NCBI RefSeq assembly: GCF_027482425.1
Contig: NZ_JAIXWA010000044.1
Coordinates: 1 to 34,842 of the forward strand
Direction of reading: 5' to 3'
DNA length: 34,842 bases
Source: Flavobacterium sp.
Lineage (GTDB): Bacteria; Bacteroidota; Bacteroidia; Flavobacteriales; Flavobacteriaceae
The notes beneath the pieces were generated by a model. The model ran no database searches. It was not told the DNA's origin and saw nothing but the letters and a program-made list of their open reading frames with translations. The translations under genes and the position numbers were made by a program. Positions 23,688 through 31,718 of the stretch are shown in pieces (positions within the stretch are counted from its first letter, which is position 1; each line of letters starts with the position of its first letter).

Positions 23688-26540
23688 TTATTTAGACAAA
23701 TACATTTTTCGTCGGGAATACAAATCGTAAAACTGATCGTCTTTTAAATCATCAATGAATAAAATACTCTCTCCTGTTGATTTCATCTCGGGACCGAGCG
23801 CCTTATTGACATTCGGAAACTTATTAAAAGAGAACACCGGTTGCTTGATTGCAAATCCGTTCAACTTCGGATGAAAATCGAAATCGGTAACCTTCTTCTC
23901 TCCTAACATCACCTTCGTAGCATAATTCACATAGGGTTCGCCATAGGCTTTGGCAATAAATGGAACCGTTCGTGACGCACGCGGATTGGCCTCAATGATG
24001 TAGACAATATCGTCTTTGATAGCAAACTGAATATTGATGAGTCCCACGGTTTGAAGGGCTAACGCAATATTTTTGGTATGGTCTTTAATTTGTTGCATGA
24101 CAAACTCTCCCAAATTGAAAGGAGGTAAGGTCGCATTACTATCGCCCGAGTGAATCCCACATGGTTCGATATGCTCCATAATTCCGATGATGTAGACATT
24201 CTCCCCATCACAAATCGCATCGGCTTCTGCTTCAATCGCACCATCGAGGTAGTAATCCAAGAGTAATTTATTGTTGGGAATATGTTTTAAAATCTCAATC
24301 ACATGTTCCTCCAATTCTTGTTTATTGATGACAATTTTCATCCCTTGTCCTCCCAACACATAGGAAGGGCGGACCAAGAGCGGAAACTCTAATTCATCAG
24401 CCAATTGCAAGGCTTGATCGGCGTTTTCGGCTACCCCGAATTTGGGATACGGAATATTCAATTCTTTCAACAAACCCGAAAAACGACCGCGGTCTTCAGC
24501 CAAATCCAAGGCATCGTAACTAGTACCAAAGATTTTGATTCCGTAGCGGTTTAATTTTTCAGCCAACTTCAAGGCCGTTTGGCCTCCCAACTGTACAATC
24601 ACGCCATCGGGTTTTTCGTGCTGGATAATATCGTAAATATGCTCCCAAAACACAGGCTCAAAATACAACTTATCGGCCGTATCAAAGTCCGTCGAAACCG
24701 TTTCGGGATTACAGTTGATCATGATGGTTTCATAGCCACATTCTTTGGCCGCCAAAACTCCGTGTACACAAGAGTAATCAAACTCAATTCCTTGACCAAT
24801 TCGGTTAGGTCCTGATCCCAACACCACGACTTTCTTACGGTCGGTGACCACACTTTCATTGGCGGTAAAACGTACTCCAGAAGACGTTTCAATCTCAGCT
24901 TCAAAAGTCGAATAATAATAAGGCGTTTGGGCTTTAAACTCAGCGGCACAGGTATCTACCAGTTTATACACCCGTCGTACATTCATTTCTTCCCGCAAAC
25001 GGTACACCTGACTCTCCAAACAGCCCAACATGTGCGCAATTTGACGGTCGCCGTAGCCTTTTTGTTTTGCTTCCAAGAGCAATTCTTTGGGCAGGGTGTC
25101 GATACGGTAATTGGAAATTTCTTTTTCCAACAAATACAATTCCTCGTATTGCTTCAAGAACCACATATCGATTTTGGTAATCTCATGAATACGACTCAAC
25201 GGAATCCCCATTTGAATCGCATCGTAAATGACAAACACGCGATCCCAGCTGGCATAGGTGAGTTTTTCGATAATCTGTTCGTAATTCTTGTACCCTTTTC
25301 CATCAGCGCCCAATCCATTGCGTTTGATTTCCAACGATTGGGTGGCTTTGTGTAAGGCTTCTTGAAACGAACGTCCGATACCCATTACCTCGCCTACCGA
25401 TTTCATTTGCAAGCCCAGCGTTCGGTCGGCGCCTTCAAACTTATCGAAGTTCCAACGCGGAATTTTTACAATCACATAATCCAACGTGGGTTCAAACAAG
25501 GCCGAGGTCGATTTGGTAATTTGATTTTGCAATTCGTCGAGCGTATATCCCAGCGCCAATTTGGTTGCAATTTTGGCAATCGGATAGCCTGTTGCTTTTG
25601 ACGCCAAGGCCGAAGAGCGCGATACCCGTGGATTGATTTCGATGGCTACAATATCTTCTTTTACGTCGGGAGAAACGGCAAACTGCACATTACATCCTCC
25701 TGCAAAGTTTCCAATCGAGCGCATCATGTGAATCGCCATGTCACGCATTTTTTGGAAGGTACGATCCGACAAAGTCATCGCAGGCGCCACGGTAATCGAG
25801 TCGCCGGTGTGAATTCCCATAGGATCCATATTTTCGATAGAACAAATGATGACGACATTGTCATTTTGATCCCGTAGCAATTCCAATTCATATTCTTTCC
25901 ATCCTAAAAGCGCTTTATCGATCAACACTTCGTGTATAGGTGACGCCTCCAACCCGCGGGTTAATAATTCGTCAAAATCTTCTTTACGATGCACAAAAGC
26001 AGCACCCGTTCCCCCCAAAGTAAACGAAGGACGAATCACGAGTGGAAATCCAAACTCTTGGGCAATTTCTTTTCCTTTCAAAAACGAATTGGCCGTCTTG
26101 GCAGGCGCATACGGAATACCGATTTCACTTAACAACGTTTTGAATTGGTCGCGGTCCTCGGTAACGTTGATCGCATTGATATCAACCCCAATCAAACGTA
26201 CATTAAAATCCTTCCAAATTCCCTTTTCTTCAGCCTCCAAACACAAGTTTAAGGCCGTTTGTCCGCCCATAGTGGGGAGTACAGCATCGATGTTGGGATG
26301 GGCTTTGAGGATTTCAATAATCGATTTGGTGGTGAGAGGCTTAAGGTACACATGATCGGCCATAGCAGGGTCGGTCATGATGGTCGCGGGGTTGGAGTTG
26401 ATGAGGATGACCTCGATTCCCTCTTCGCGAAGGGAGCGGGCCGATTGCGACCCAGAGTAGTCAAATTCACAGGCTTGACCAATAATGATCGGACCTGAAC
26501 CAATAATCAAAACGGATTTGATAGCGGAATCTTTCGGCAT
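23688..26540 (-). CDS. carB: Carbamoyl-phosphate synthase large subunit, without C-terminal allosteric domain
   Basis: This 950-residue enzyme makes carbamoyl phosphate from bicarbonate, ATP and ammonia supplied by CarA, for pyrimidines and arginine. Two homologous ATP-grasp halves are present. The first has IIGSGPIIIGQACEFDYSGS, RPSFTLGGTGAAFV and EINPRVSRSSALASKATG. The second has VVLGSGPNRIGQGIEFDYS, RPSYVLGGQGMKIV and EANPRASRTVPFIAKAYG. The oligomerisation domain lies between. The protein ends just after LGPEMKSTGE, so the ~130-residue C-terminal MGS-like domain that binds UMP and ornithine in E. coli CarB (1073 residues) is absent. The stop is clean and followed by a terminator, so this is not a recent truncation. 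carA is not in the window. Confidence 0.96.
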   Translation of the reverse strand: MPKDSAIKSVLIIGSGPIIIGQACEFDYSGSQSARSLREEGIEVILINSNPATIMTDPAMADHVYLKPLTTKSIIEILKAHPNIDAVLPTMGGQTALNLCLEAEEKGIWKDFNVRLIGVDINAINVTEDRDQFKTLLSEIGIPYAPAKTANSFLKGKEIAQEFGFPLVIRPSFTLGGTGAAFVHRKEDFDELLTRGLEASPIHEVLIDKALLGWKEYELELLRDQNDNVVIICSIENMDPMGIHTGDSITVAPAMTLSDRTFQKMRDMAIHMMRSIGNFAGGCNVQFAVSPDVKEDIVAIEINPRVSRSSALASKATGYPIAKIATKLALGYTLDELQNQITKSTSALFEPTLDYVIVKIPRWNFDKFEGADRTLGLQMKSVGEVMGIGRSFQEALHKATQSLEIKRNGLGADGKGYKNYEQIIEKLTYASWDRVFVIYDAIQMGIPLSRIHEITKIDMWFLKQYEELYLLEKEISNYRIDTLPKELLLEAKQKGYGDRQIAHMLGCLESQVYRLREEMNVRRVYKLVDTCAAEFKAQTPYYYSTFEAEIETSSGVRFTANESVVTDRKKVVVLGSGPNRIGQGIEFDYSCVHGVLAAKECGYETIMINCNPETVSTDFDTADKLYFEPVFWEHIYDIIQHEKPDGVIVQLGGQTALKLAEKLNRYGIKIFGTSYDALDLAEDRGRFSGLLKELNIPYPKFGVAENADQALQLADELEFPLLVRPSYVLGGQGMKIVINKQELEEHVIEILKHIPNNKLLLDYYLDGAIEAEADAICDGENVYIIGIMEHIEPCGIHSGDSNATLPPFNLGEFVMQQIKDHTKNIALALQTVGLINIQFAIKDDIVYIIEANPRASRTVPFIAKAYGEPYVNYATKVMLGEKKVTDFDFHPKLNGFAIKQPVFSFNKFPNVNKALGPEMKSTGESILFIDDLKDDQFYDLYSRRKMYLSK

Positions 26541-26576
26541 GTGGTGTAGTAGTTTAGTCGTTTAGGTTGTGTGTGT

Positions 26577-26584
26577 CAAAATTA
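26577..26584 (-). promoter_or_regulatory. -7 element upstream of carB
   Basis: TAATTTTG on the minus strand fits TAnnTTTG and lies 36 bases before the carB start. The -33 region is weak. Confidence 0.45.
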
Positions 26585-26646
26585 GTTGGTTTCCAAAACT
26601 TTTGAAAAAATCGGGGTTGCCAACTTATCATTAGTTATAAACAGCA

Positions 26647-26681
26647 TAAAAAAAAGGCGCTACCGATAAAAGTAACGCCTT
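26647..26681 (-). terminator. Terminator of rpmH
   Basis: On minus, AAGGCG..TAC and GTA..CGCCTT arms pair around an 8-base loop and are followed by eight T. It lies between rpmH and carB. Confidence 0.85.
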
Positions 26682-26704
26682 ATGCTATGATGGAATCATC
26701 ATTA

Positions 26705-26866
26705 TTATTTCTTATGTCTTGGTTCAGAAGATACCGTCAACTTATGTCTTCCTTTAGCACGACGACGAGCAAGGACTTTTCTACCATTTGCAGTAGCCAT
26801 TCTCTCCATAAACCCGTGTTTATTTCTTCTTTTTCTTTTCGAGGGTTGAAATGTTCTTTTACTCAT
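26705..26866 (-). CDS. rpmH: 50S ribosomal protein L34
   Basis: This 53-residue protein falls below common ORF length limits but is unmistakable on the minus strand: [19 protein letters not shown], then [20 protein letters not shown] and [14 protein letters not shown]. It is the highly basic L34 of the large ribosomal subunit. A strong promoter (26927-26956) and a terminator (26647-26681) make it a one-gene unit. It is not next to dnaA or rnpA, unlike in Proteobacteria and Firmicutes. A plus-strand frame of 93 codons over it is a shadow. Confidence 0.97.
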   Translation of the reverse strand: MSKRTFQPSKRKRRNKHGFMERMATANGRKVLARRRAKGRHKLTVSSEPRHKK

Positions 26867-26926
26867 TGTTCGATATCTTTAAAATCTGGTACTTGTTCGC
26901 TGTCTACGGCTTTTCAAAACCGAGTG

Positions 26927-26956
26927 CAAATATACAAAGCTTTTTATTACATGCAA
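26927..26956 (-). promoter_or_regulatory. Promoter of rpmH
   Basis: On minus, TTG (26956-26954), a 19-base spacer and TATATTTG (26934-26927) match the Bacteroidota consensus. The leader is about 55 bases. Confidence 0.7.
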
Positions 26957-26990
26957 GTGCTTTTTTAAAAATATTTCAAATTCCTTTTAC

Positions 26991-26998
26991 TACATTTG
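26991..26998 (+). promoter_or_regulatory. -7 element of the TPR-protein gene
   Basis: TACATTTG fits TAnnTTTG, 20 bases before the ATG at 27018. The -33 region lacks TTG. Confidence 0.5.
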
Positions 26999-27017
26999 CA
27001 ACCTAAATTTCACCCTC

Positions 27018-27533
27018 ATGTTTCACAGAAATAGTAAGATCGTTTTAACCGTACTGATTTTTGCAGCAGCGGTTTGGCAATTCACCGAAAACAACATTGG
27101 CAATGGGATTTTTTTGATTCTTGTCGCTTTGATTCCATTGGCCTTATACTTCCGCAATGAGTTCATTTTGTTGGCGTTTTTACAAATGCGCAAACAAAAT
27201 TTCCCAGGCGCTCAAAAATGGTTGTCCAAAATTAAAAATCCTGAAACCGCTTTGATTCGCAAACAACAAGGCTATTACAATTATTTGCAAGGCTTGATGG
27301 TGTCGCAAACGAACTTAAACCAAGCCGAGAAGTTTTTCAAAAAAGCCATTGAATTGGGCTTGAATATGGACATGGATTTGGCAGTGGCCAAACTCAACCT
27401 GGCGGGAATCGCTTTGTCACGACGACGAAAAATGGAAGCGACCAACCTGATCAACGAAGTCAAAAAACTCGACAAGCAAGGCATGCTGAAAGAGCAAATC
27501 TCGATGATGAAAGAACAATTGAAACGCATTTAA
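27018..27533 (+). CDS. Membrane protein with TPR-like repeats
   Basis: This 171-residue protein has two hydrophobic helices at the N-terminus (KIVLTVLIFAAAVWQF and NGIFLILVALIPLALYF). A cytoplasmic helical part follows with TPR-like pairs (YYNYLQGLMVSQTNLNQAEKFFKKAIELGL and AVAKLNLAGIALSRRRKMEATNLI). The protein is likely an inner-membrane scaffold; no partner is evident. The gene stands alone, divergent from rpmH, with its own terminator. Function is unknown. Confidence 0.82.
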   Translation: MFHRNSKIVLTVLIFAAAVWQFTENNIGNGIFLILVALIPLALYFRNEFILLAFLQMRKQNFPGAQKWLSKIKNPETALIRKQQGYYNYLQGLMVSQTNLNQAEKFFKKAIELGLNMDMDLAVAKLNLAGIALSRRRKMEATNLINEVKKLDKQGMLKEQISMMKEQLKRI

Positions 27534-27537
27534 TACA

Positions 27538-27562
27538 AGACTCCGCAAGGGGTCTTTTTTTT
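27538..27562 (+). terminator. Terminator after the TPR-protein gene
   Basis: AGACTCC/GGGGTCT arms (one G-T pair) with a GCAA tetraloop and a run of eight T. The 27563-27763 stretch beyond holds no gene that I can support. Confidence 0.85.
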
Positions 27563-27763
27563 GGCTTATTAGAAATTTTGAAGGGTGAATTATAAATGAA
27601 GTCGCTTGAAAGTAATGTGGGATTGATCTAATTTTTTAGAAAAAAGAAGCAAGAGAAAAGACCTTTGTACGTCCCTAATATAGTTGACCACTTCAAGACA
27701 ATTTATAGTAGGGAAGTGCAACGCACATAACTCATAACCTGCAGGCAGGTAGACTCATAACTC

Positions 27764-28657
27764 CTAATACCCTTTGGTCGGAATCTCAATCTGGTATTTC
27801 TTCTTCCCAGGGTTGACCAATTTCTTGTCACGCAACCACGGATTGTGAATTTTCAAGATTTTGTAATTGACCCCTTGCATTTTGGCAAACCTCGCCAAAT
27901 CGGTAATCGAACTGTCGACTTCAACAATCTTGGTGGGCAAATTTTCATACAATTCATGCTGACTCAAGTCAAAACCATATAGCTTCGGATTCTGCATAAT
28001 TGCCTTCAAGGCCAATATACGGAATACATACCGATGGGTTTCATCGGTCAACAATAAATCGTAATAGTCTGTTACACCTTGTTCTTCCAACTTGCGCGTG
28101 ATGCCATTCATGCCTCCATTGTAACTCGCCGCAGCCAGTGTCCAGGAACCAAACTTAGCTTTGGCCGTCAACAAATATTTGCAAGCCGCTTCTGTCGATT
28201 TTTGCAAGTGGTAGCGTTCATCCACGGTTTCGGTTACCTCCATGCCTTTTTCTTTAGCCGTATCGGGCATAAACTGCCATACCCCGCGTGCTCCCGCCGA
28301 AGAAACCGCATTGGTCAATGCACTTTCAATAACCGCCAAATATTTAAAGTCATCGGGCACACCGTATTGCTTCAAAATAGGCTCCATCACCGGAAAGGCA
28401 CGATTGGCGCGCTTCATAATAAGTAAGGTCGACGAATGCAAATTGGCATTGACCAACAATTCGCGATCGAAACGTTCTTTCACATCGGCCACATGCAACG
28501 GCGTAGGTTCGTCAGCAAAATCAACTTTAGGCGGAAAATACTGCGACGTACCTTCTCGAAGTAAAACTTTACGTGCATCGCCTGAAAGCGCAAAAATAAA
28601 AAGACTGGTGAGGACCATGGCTAACGCACCTATAGCCATCCAACGTATCGGTTTCAT
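27764..28657 (-). CDS. Membrane-anchored lytic transglycosylase (SLT domain)
   Basis: This 297-residue enzyme cleaves peptidoglycan glycan strands, producing 1,6-anhydro ends. An N-terminal membrane segment (WMAIGALAMVLTSLFIFAL) anchors it facing the periplasm. The SLT domain runs from about 85-230. The catalytic Glu lies in YLAVIESALTNAVSSAGARG, and the signature GVWQFMPDTAKEKGM and AAASYNGGMNGI follow. The C-terminal ~60 residues (SITDLARFAKMQGVNYKILKIHNPWL) look like a degenerate LysM-like peptidoglycan-binding segment of the MltD type. It is followed by an alpha/beta hydrolase gene on the same strand. Confidence 0.9.
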   Translation of the reverse strand: MKPIRWMAIGALAMVLTSLFIFALSGDARKVLLREGTSQYFPPKVDFADEPTPLHVADVKERFDRELLVNANLHSSTLLIMKRANRAFPVMEPILKQYGVPDDFKYLAVIESALTNAVSSAGARGVWQFMPDTAKEKGMEVTETVDERYHLQKSTEAACKYLLTAKAKFGSWTLAAASYNGGMNGITRKLEEQGVTDYYDLLLTDETHRYVFRILALKAIMQNPKLYGFDLSQHELYENLPTKIVEVDSSITDLARFAKMQGVNYKILKIHNPWLRDKKLVNPGKKKYQIEIPTKGY

Positions 28658-28751
28658 AGGACAAAGTTTTTTAGTTCAACGCAACAACCCACAGTTTCGT
28701 ATCATCGCTGCAAAGAATAGTGACAAAATTACAAAAATCAGTCCAAACCCC

Positions 28752-29411
28752 CTATTCTTGTGCTAAAATGGCTGGCAAATGCATGTTAAGCCAACGGTAC
28801 TTACTCAAAATCATGGCATGGGTACCGTCTTTTACAGGAATGTACTTTTTGATATGTTTCGGGGGAAACACTTCGTCGAGCGTGCCATGAATATGAATGA
28901 CCGACGGATCAGGCGTGGAGCGATCCCAACAAATAACTTGTTCTATCGCCCAATCCAAATACCGTTTGTCCCGCATGTGTAAAAACTGTTCGTACAAATG
29001 CAACTTCCGTTTTAACGAATCGCCAAAAGCATACTTGACCCATTTGTCCACATCTTGAAGCCAACCCGTGGGCAATAACTTATACGCTTTGGTCGTTCGT
29101 GCTACTTTAAAGCGACGCGGAAATTCGTGTTTCGACTTGACACTGGAGATAATGACTACCTTGCGGGGTTGCAAAAAGACCTGCATCTCTTGGACCAATA
29201 TACCGCCAAAAGACACGCCTACCAAAATCGAAGTAGGATCGTGCACTTGAGATGCCATCCGTTGGGCATACGACGCCAAGGTCTCCTCGGGTTCGGGCAG
29301 AAACCACTCCAACAAATGGATTTCAAACGATTCCTTCGGCAAGGAAATTCGCTCAAAAATAGAAGTGCTCGCAGCGAGTCCAGGCATAAAATAAACAGGG
29401 ATGGGCTTCAT
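28752..29411 (-). CDS. Alpha/beta hydrolase
   Basis: This 219-residue cytoplasmic protein has an alpha/beta hydrolase fold. The nucleophile elbow is GVSFGG, the acid is probably Asp in HGTLDEVFPP, and the His is in DGTHAMI. It starts YFMPGLAASTSIFE, a short form with oxyanion-like loop. There is no signal peptide. It lies 94 bases upstream of the transglycosylase gene on the same strand. Substrate unknown. Confidence 0.82.
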   Translation of the reverse strand: MKPIPVYFMPGLAASTSIFERISLPKESFEIHLLEWFLPEPEETLASYAQRMASQVHDPTSILVGVSFGGILVQEMQVFLQPRKVVIISSVKSKHEFPRRFKVARTTKAYKLLPTGWLQDVDKWVKYAFGDSLKRKLHLYEQFLHMRDKRYLDWAIEQVICWDRSTPDPSVIHIHGTLDEVFPPKHIKKYIPVKDGTHAMILSKYRWLNMHLPAILAQE

Positions 29412-29497
29412 ACTAAAAGATTTAACGTACTGAACGATGGGAATATTCCAAATTATTCCGAAATTTGCCTAAAATTAATGAATACTACGAAAACAAG

Positions 29498-29800
29498 ATG
29501 AACTCAGAGTTAATTTTGGAACAAATGGAAATTAAGGACAACACCTTTGCCCGTCAATTTGAAACGACGTTCAACGGGGAATTAGTTTCTGTGGAATATT
29601 CCTTTCAGGAGAAAAAAATCTTCCTGACCCGCATTAACGGTACAGAAAACGAAGCTTTTGTAACCGAATTATTGAAAAATATTATGGAAATCGCTTACGA
29701 ACGCAAACTGAAAGTCGTACCCGTTTTCCCTAAAGTAGCGGCATTTATGCGGAAACATACCACCTACCGCGATTTACTTCCACCCGGCATTCGGATTTAA
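29498..29800 (+). CDS. Small GNAT-like protein (YjdJ type) without recognisable acetyl-CoA loop
   Basis: This 100-residue protein matches short GNAT-family proteins of the YjdJ type at its C-terminus: ERKLKVVPVFPKVAAFMRKH, then TTYRDLLPPGIRI. The usual acetyl-CoA pyrophosphate loop (R/Q-x-x-G-x-G/A) is not seen at the expected place, where ENEAFVTELLKNIM is found instead. It may therefore be a degenerate or non-catalytic member. I chose ATG 29498; the longer frame from 29465 adds 11 residues with no homology. A terminator follows. Confidence 0.78.
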   Translation: MNSELILEQMEIKDNTFARQFETTFNGELVSVEYSFQEKKIFLTRINGTENEAFVTELLKNIMEIAYERKLKVVPVFPKVAAFMRKHTTYRDLLPPGIRI

Positions 29801-29813
29801 TCAAACCCCTATA

Positions 29814-29840
29814 GGCCGTTTCCCCTGAAGCGGCTTTTTT
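29814..29840 (+). terminator. Terminator after the GNAT-like gene
   Basis: GCCGTTTC/GAAGCGGC arms pair around CCCT and are followed by TTTTTT. The next plus-strand gene starts only 16 bases later and so may be weakly expressed or read through. Confidence 0.8.
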
Positions 29841-29855
29841 ATTCCCAATTGTTGC

Positions 29856-30197
29856 ATGAGCGCTGACCAACTTCGCGATACCGTTCTCGATTTTTTTGAA
29901 CACATCGAAAAATACTACGGCTGTACCACCGAAATCACCGAAGGCTTGATGACGGAATCCAGTCAACTCGACCCCGATAACACCACGTGGAACCTCGCCG
30001 AGTTTCAACTCATTCGCGCGGCTTATCGCACCACTGGCAATCGGTTTATGCTTGAAGGTCCTGGCGTGTATTACGAAATCGCTGCCGAAAAAATCATGGA
30101 CTTCAAGCAACCGGGCCGCCATAAATTCGAATTTATCGAACAATACGGGTTTGATGTTTTTCGGATTACGCGAATCCATTTTCAAAGCAAATACTAA
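29856..30197 (+). CDS. Conserved hypothetical protein
   Basis: This 113-residue soluble protein has no signal peptide or membrane helix. It begins MSADQLRDTVLDFFEHIEKYYGCTTEITEGL and ends RITRIHFQSKY. The mid-part is rich in aromatic residues and Arg. I do not recognise the family. It follows the GNAT-like gene by 55 bases with a terminator between, and a terminator follows it. Confidence 0.7.
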   Translation: MSADQLRDTVLDFFEHIEKYYGCTTEITEGLMTESSQLDPDNTTWNLAEFQLIRAAYRTTGNRFMLEGPGVYYEIAAEKIMDFKQPGRHKFEFIEQYGFDVFRITRIHFQSKY

Positions 30198-30220
30198 AAC
30201 AATACTCATTTTTTTAAATA

Positions 30221-30263
30221 AAAAACCGGCACTGTAAAATCAGATACCGGCTTGCTTTTTTTT
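30221..30263. terminator. Bidirectional terminator
   Basis: CCGG/CCGG outer arms with an inner CTG/CAG pairing, flanked by A and T runs, between convergent genes. Confidence 0.75.
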
Positions 30264-30290
30264 GGGATTTCACCCCATTCTGCCTTAAGA

Positions 30291-31172
30291 TTACCCTCGG
30301 GCAGGGAAGTATATTTTTGTAATATACTCCAAAATAGGCGTAAGGGGTCGACCCAAAATCGTAGTCAAATCGGTGGTGGGAGCATCCAACTCCCCGCCTG
30401 CTTGCGCCAATGCAAAACTTGAAAAAATACCGATACTCTCGGAAGGTACTCCAAAGTCAGCAAGGGTTTTTGCATAAACGTCTACGTCAGGGGACACATA
30501 CACCACTGTCTTTCCAGAAAGCGCTGCCAAGTGGTGTGCAATCGTTTCATACGAGACCGACTCCGTATGCGAAAACGAATATGCTTTCCCATCATGCCCT
30601 GATGTGATGCAAATTTTTGCTGCGGCTTCAGCCATTTCCGACCGCAGTACAGCACTAATTCGCCCCTGTCCTGTTGGAACAAAAATAACACCCGTTTGCA
30701 ACACCTCTGTCCCAATAAAGGCAGGTAAAAAATCCAAATACAAATTATTTCGTAAAAACGTAAATGGAATGCCGCTTTCTTCAATCCAACGTTCGGTTTG
30801 CAAATGTGACTCTGCCACGCCCCATAAAGGAGACGCTGTTGATTCAGTTGTGCGTTGAAAACTGGTGTAAATCAAATGCGCCACCCCAGCTTCTTTTGCC
30901 GCCAAAACTACATTACGGTGTTGTGATAAGCGATTGCCAAGGTCACTGCTGGAAACGAAAAGAACTTTTGAAACGCCTGCAAAAGCTTTGGTCAAAGACG
31001 CATAATCATCATAATCTCCCACTGTGATTTCAATACCCAAATGTTGCCAACGTTTAGCCGCCACAGGAGTACGCACAAGGGCTTTAATTTGTGAAGCGGA
31101 AATACCGTTTTCTAAAAGTGTGTGAATAGCCGCAGCGCCAAAATAACCTGAAGCGCCAGTAACTAAAATCAT
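30291..31172 (-). CDS. NAD(P)-binding NmrA/QorB-like reductase
   Basis: This 293-residue Rossmann-fold protein begins MILVTGASGYFGAAAIHTLL with the glycine-rich dinucleotide loop TGASGYFG. It matches the atypical SDR family of NmrA and the NAD(P)H:quinone oxidoreductase QorB. The Tyr of the classical SDR YxxxK is replaced, as in this family. An upstream Met at 31193 exists in frame, but 31172 fits the family start. It is transcribed divergently from an HxlR regulator with a Cys near its N-terminus, the arrangement of quinone/redox-stress loci. Its promoter probably overlaps the GTTAC/GTAAC sites. Confidence 0.88.
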   Translation of the reverse strand: MILVTGASGYFGAAAIHTLLENGISASQIKALVRTPVAAKRWQHLGIEITVGDYDDYASLTKAFAGVSKVLFVSSSDLGNRLSQHRNVVLAAKEAGVAHLIYTSFQRTTESTASPLWGVAESHLQTERWIEESGIPFTFLRNNLYLDFLPAFIGTEVLQTGVIFVPTGQGRISAVLRSEMAEAAAKICITSGHDGKAYSFSHTESVSYETIAHHLAALSGKTVVYVSPDVDVYAKTLADFGVPSESIGIFSSFALAQAGGELDAPTTDLTTILGRPLTPILEYITKIYFPARG

Positions 31173-31177
31173 GTTTT

Positions 31178-31208
31178 TTGTTTTTAAATTCATTACTTCG
31201 TATATTTG
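31178..31208 (+). promoter_or_regulatory. Promoter of the HxlR gene
   Basis: TTG (31178-31180), a 20-base spacer and TATATTTG (31201-31208) match the Bacteroidota consensus. The last base is the first of the operator GTTACGAAAAGTAAC. Confidence 0.7.
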
Positions 31209-31292
31209 TTACGAAAAGTAACTATTAATAGTTTTATAAAGTAACTTGTTACCAAAAGGTAACTTAATTTAAACTGGTAACATGAAAGTAAC
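31208..31292. promoter_or_regulatory. Operator cluster of GTTAC/GTAAC half-sites between the reductase and HxlR
   Basis: Seven half-sites occur in 85 bases: GTTACGAAAAGTAAC (31208-31222), GTAACTTGTTAC (31241-31252), overlapping GTTACCAAAAGGTAAC (31248-31263), GGTAAC touching the HxlR ATG (31276-31281) and GTAAC (31288-31292) inside the first codons. The two 15-16 base palindromes have the 5-5-5 or 6-4-6 form bound by HxlR dimers. A candidate minus-strand -7 (TACCTTTTG) lies in the second palindrome. Confidence 0.75.
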
Positions 31293-31644
31293 TATAACGT
31301 CAACGAAGGAAAAAACCAACCTTTGTCCCGTAAGTGCGGTACTTGAATTGATCGGTGGCAAATGGAAACCGATCATATTATATTGTTTACGAACAGAGAC
31401 GCGACGGTTTGGTGAAATTGCAGCGCGTATCCCGCGCCTTTCGCGTAAAGTACTTACCGACCAGCTGAAAGAATTGGAGCAAGATCAACTGATTATTCGC
31501 GTTCAATACAATGAAATTCCGCCTCGTGTAGAATATTCTTTGTCGCCACGGGGAAAAAGTTTAGCCCCCTTACTGGAAGCAATGGAAAAATGGGGAAATG
31601 AACATGTGCTTCAAAAACCCGAAACGACAACTACAAACCCGTAG
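31282..31644 (+). CDS. HxlR-family winged-helix transcriptional regulator
   Basis: This 120-residue regulator has the HxlR signature LCPVSAVLELIGGKWKPIIL at the start, with Cys15 where YodB/QorR have the redox-sensing Cys. The helix-turn-helix is in RRFGEIAARIPRLSRKVLTDQLKELEQDQLI, and the wing is in PRVEYSLSPRGKSLAPLLEAM. It probably represses itself and the divergent reductase through the palindromes between them and releases DNA when Cys15 is modified by quinones or oxidants. The final residues are a Thr-rich tail. Confidence 0.93.
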   Translation: MKVTITSTKEKTNLCPVSAVLELIGGKWKPIILYCLRTETRRFGEIAARIPRLSRKVLTDQLKELEQDQLIIRVQYNEIPPRVEYSLSPRGKSLAPLLEAMEKWGNEHVLQKPETTTTNP

Positions 31645-31718
31645 TGTATAGCCCAAAGGCAGTTTTACTAAAAAAAGTAGCCCAGCTTCAAACGAAGTGG
31701 ATTAATGAAGGGTGAACG

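Noticed and set aside
24059..25601. Several 60-140 codon ORFs on either strand inside carB
   Set aside because: All are shadows of carB in other frames.
26687..26968. 93-codon plus ORF
   Set aside because: It is the antisense of rpmH, whose L34 product is certain on the minus strand.
27563..27763. Possible insertion-sequence remnant (direct and inverted short repeats, CATAACTC copies, CCTGCAGGCAGG palindrome)
   Set aside because: No transposase fragment, no clean terminal inverted repeats and no target duplication could be seen.
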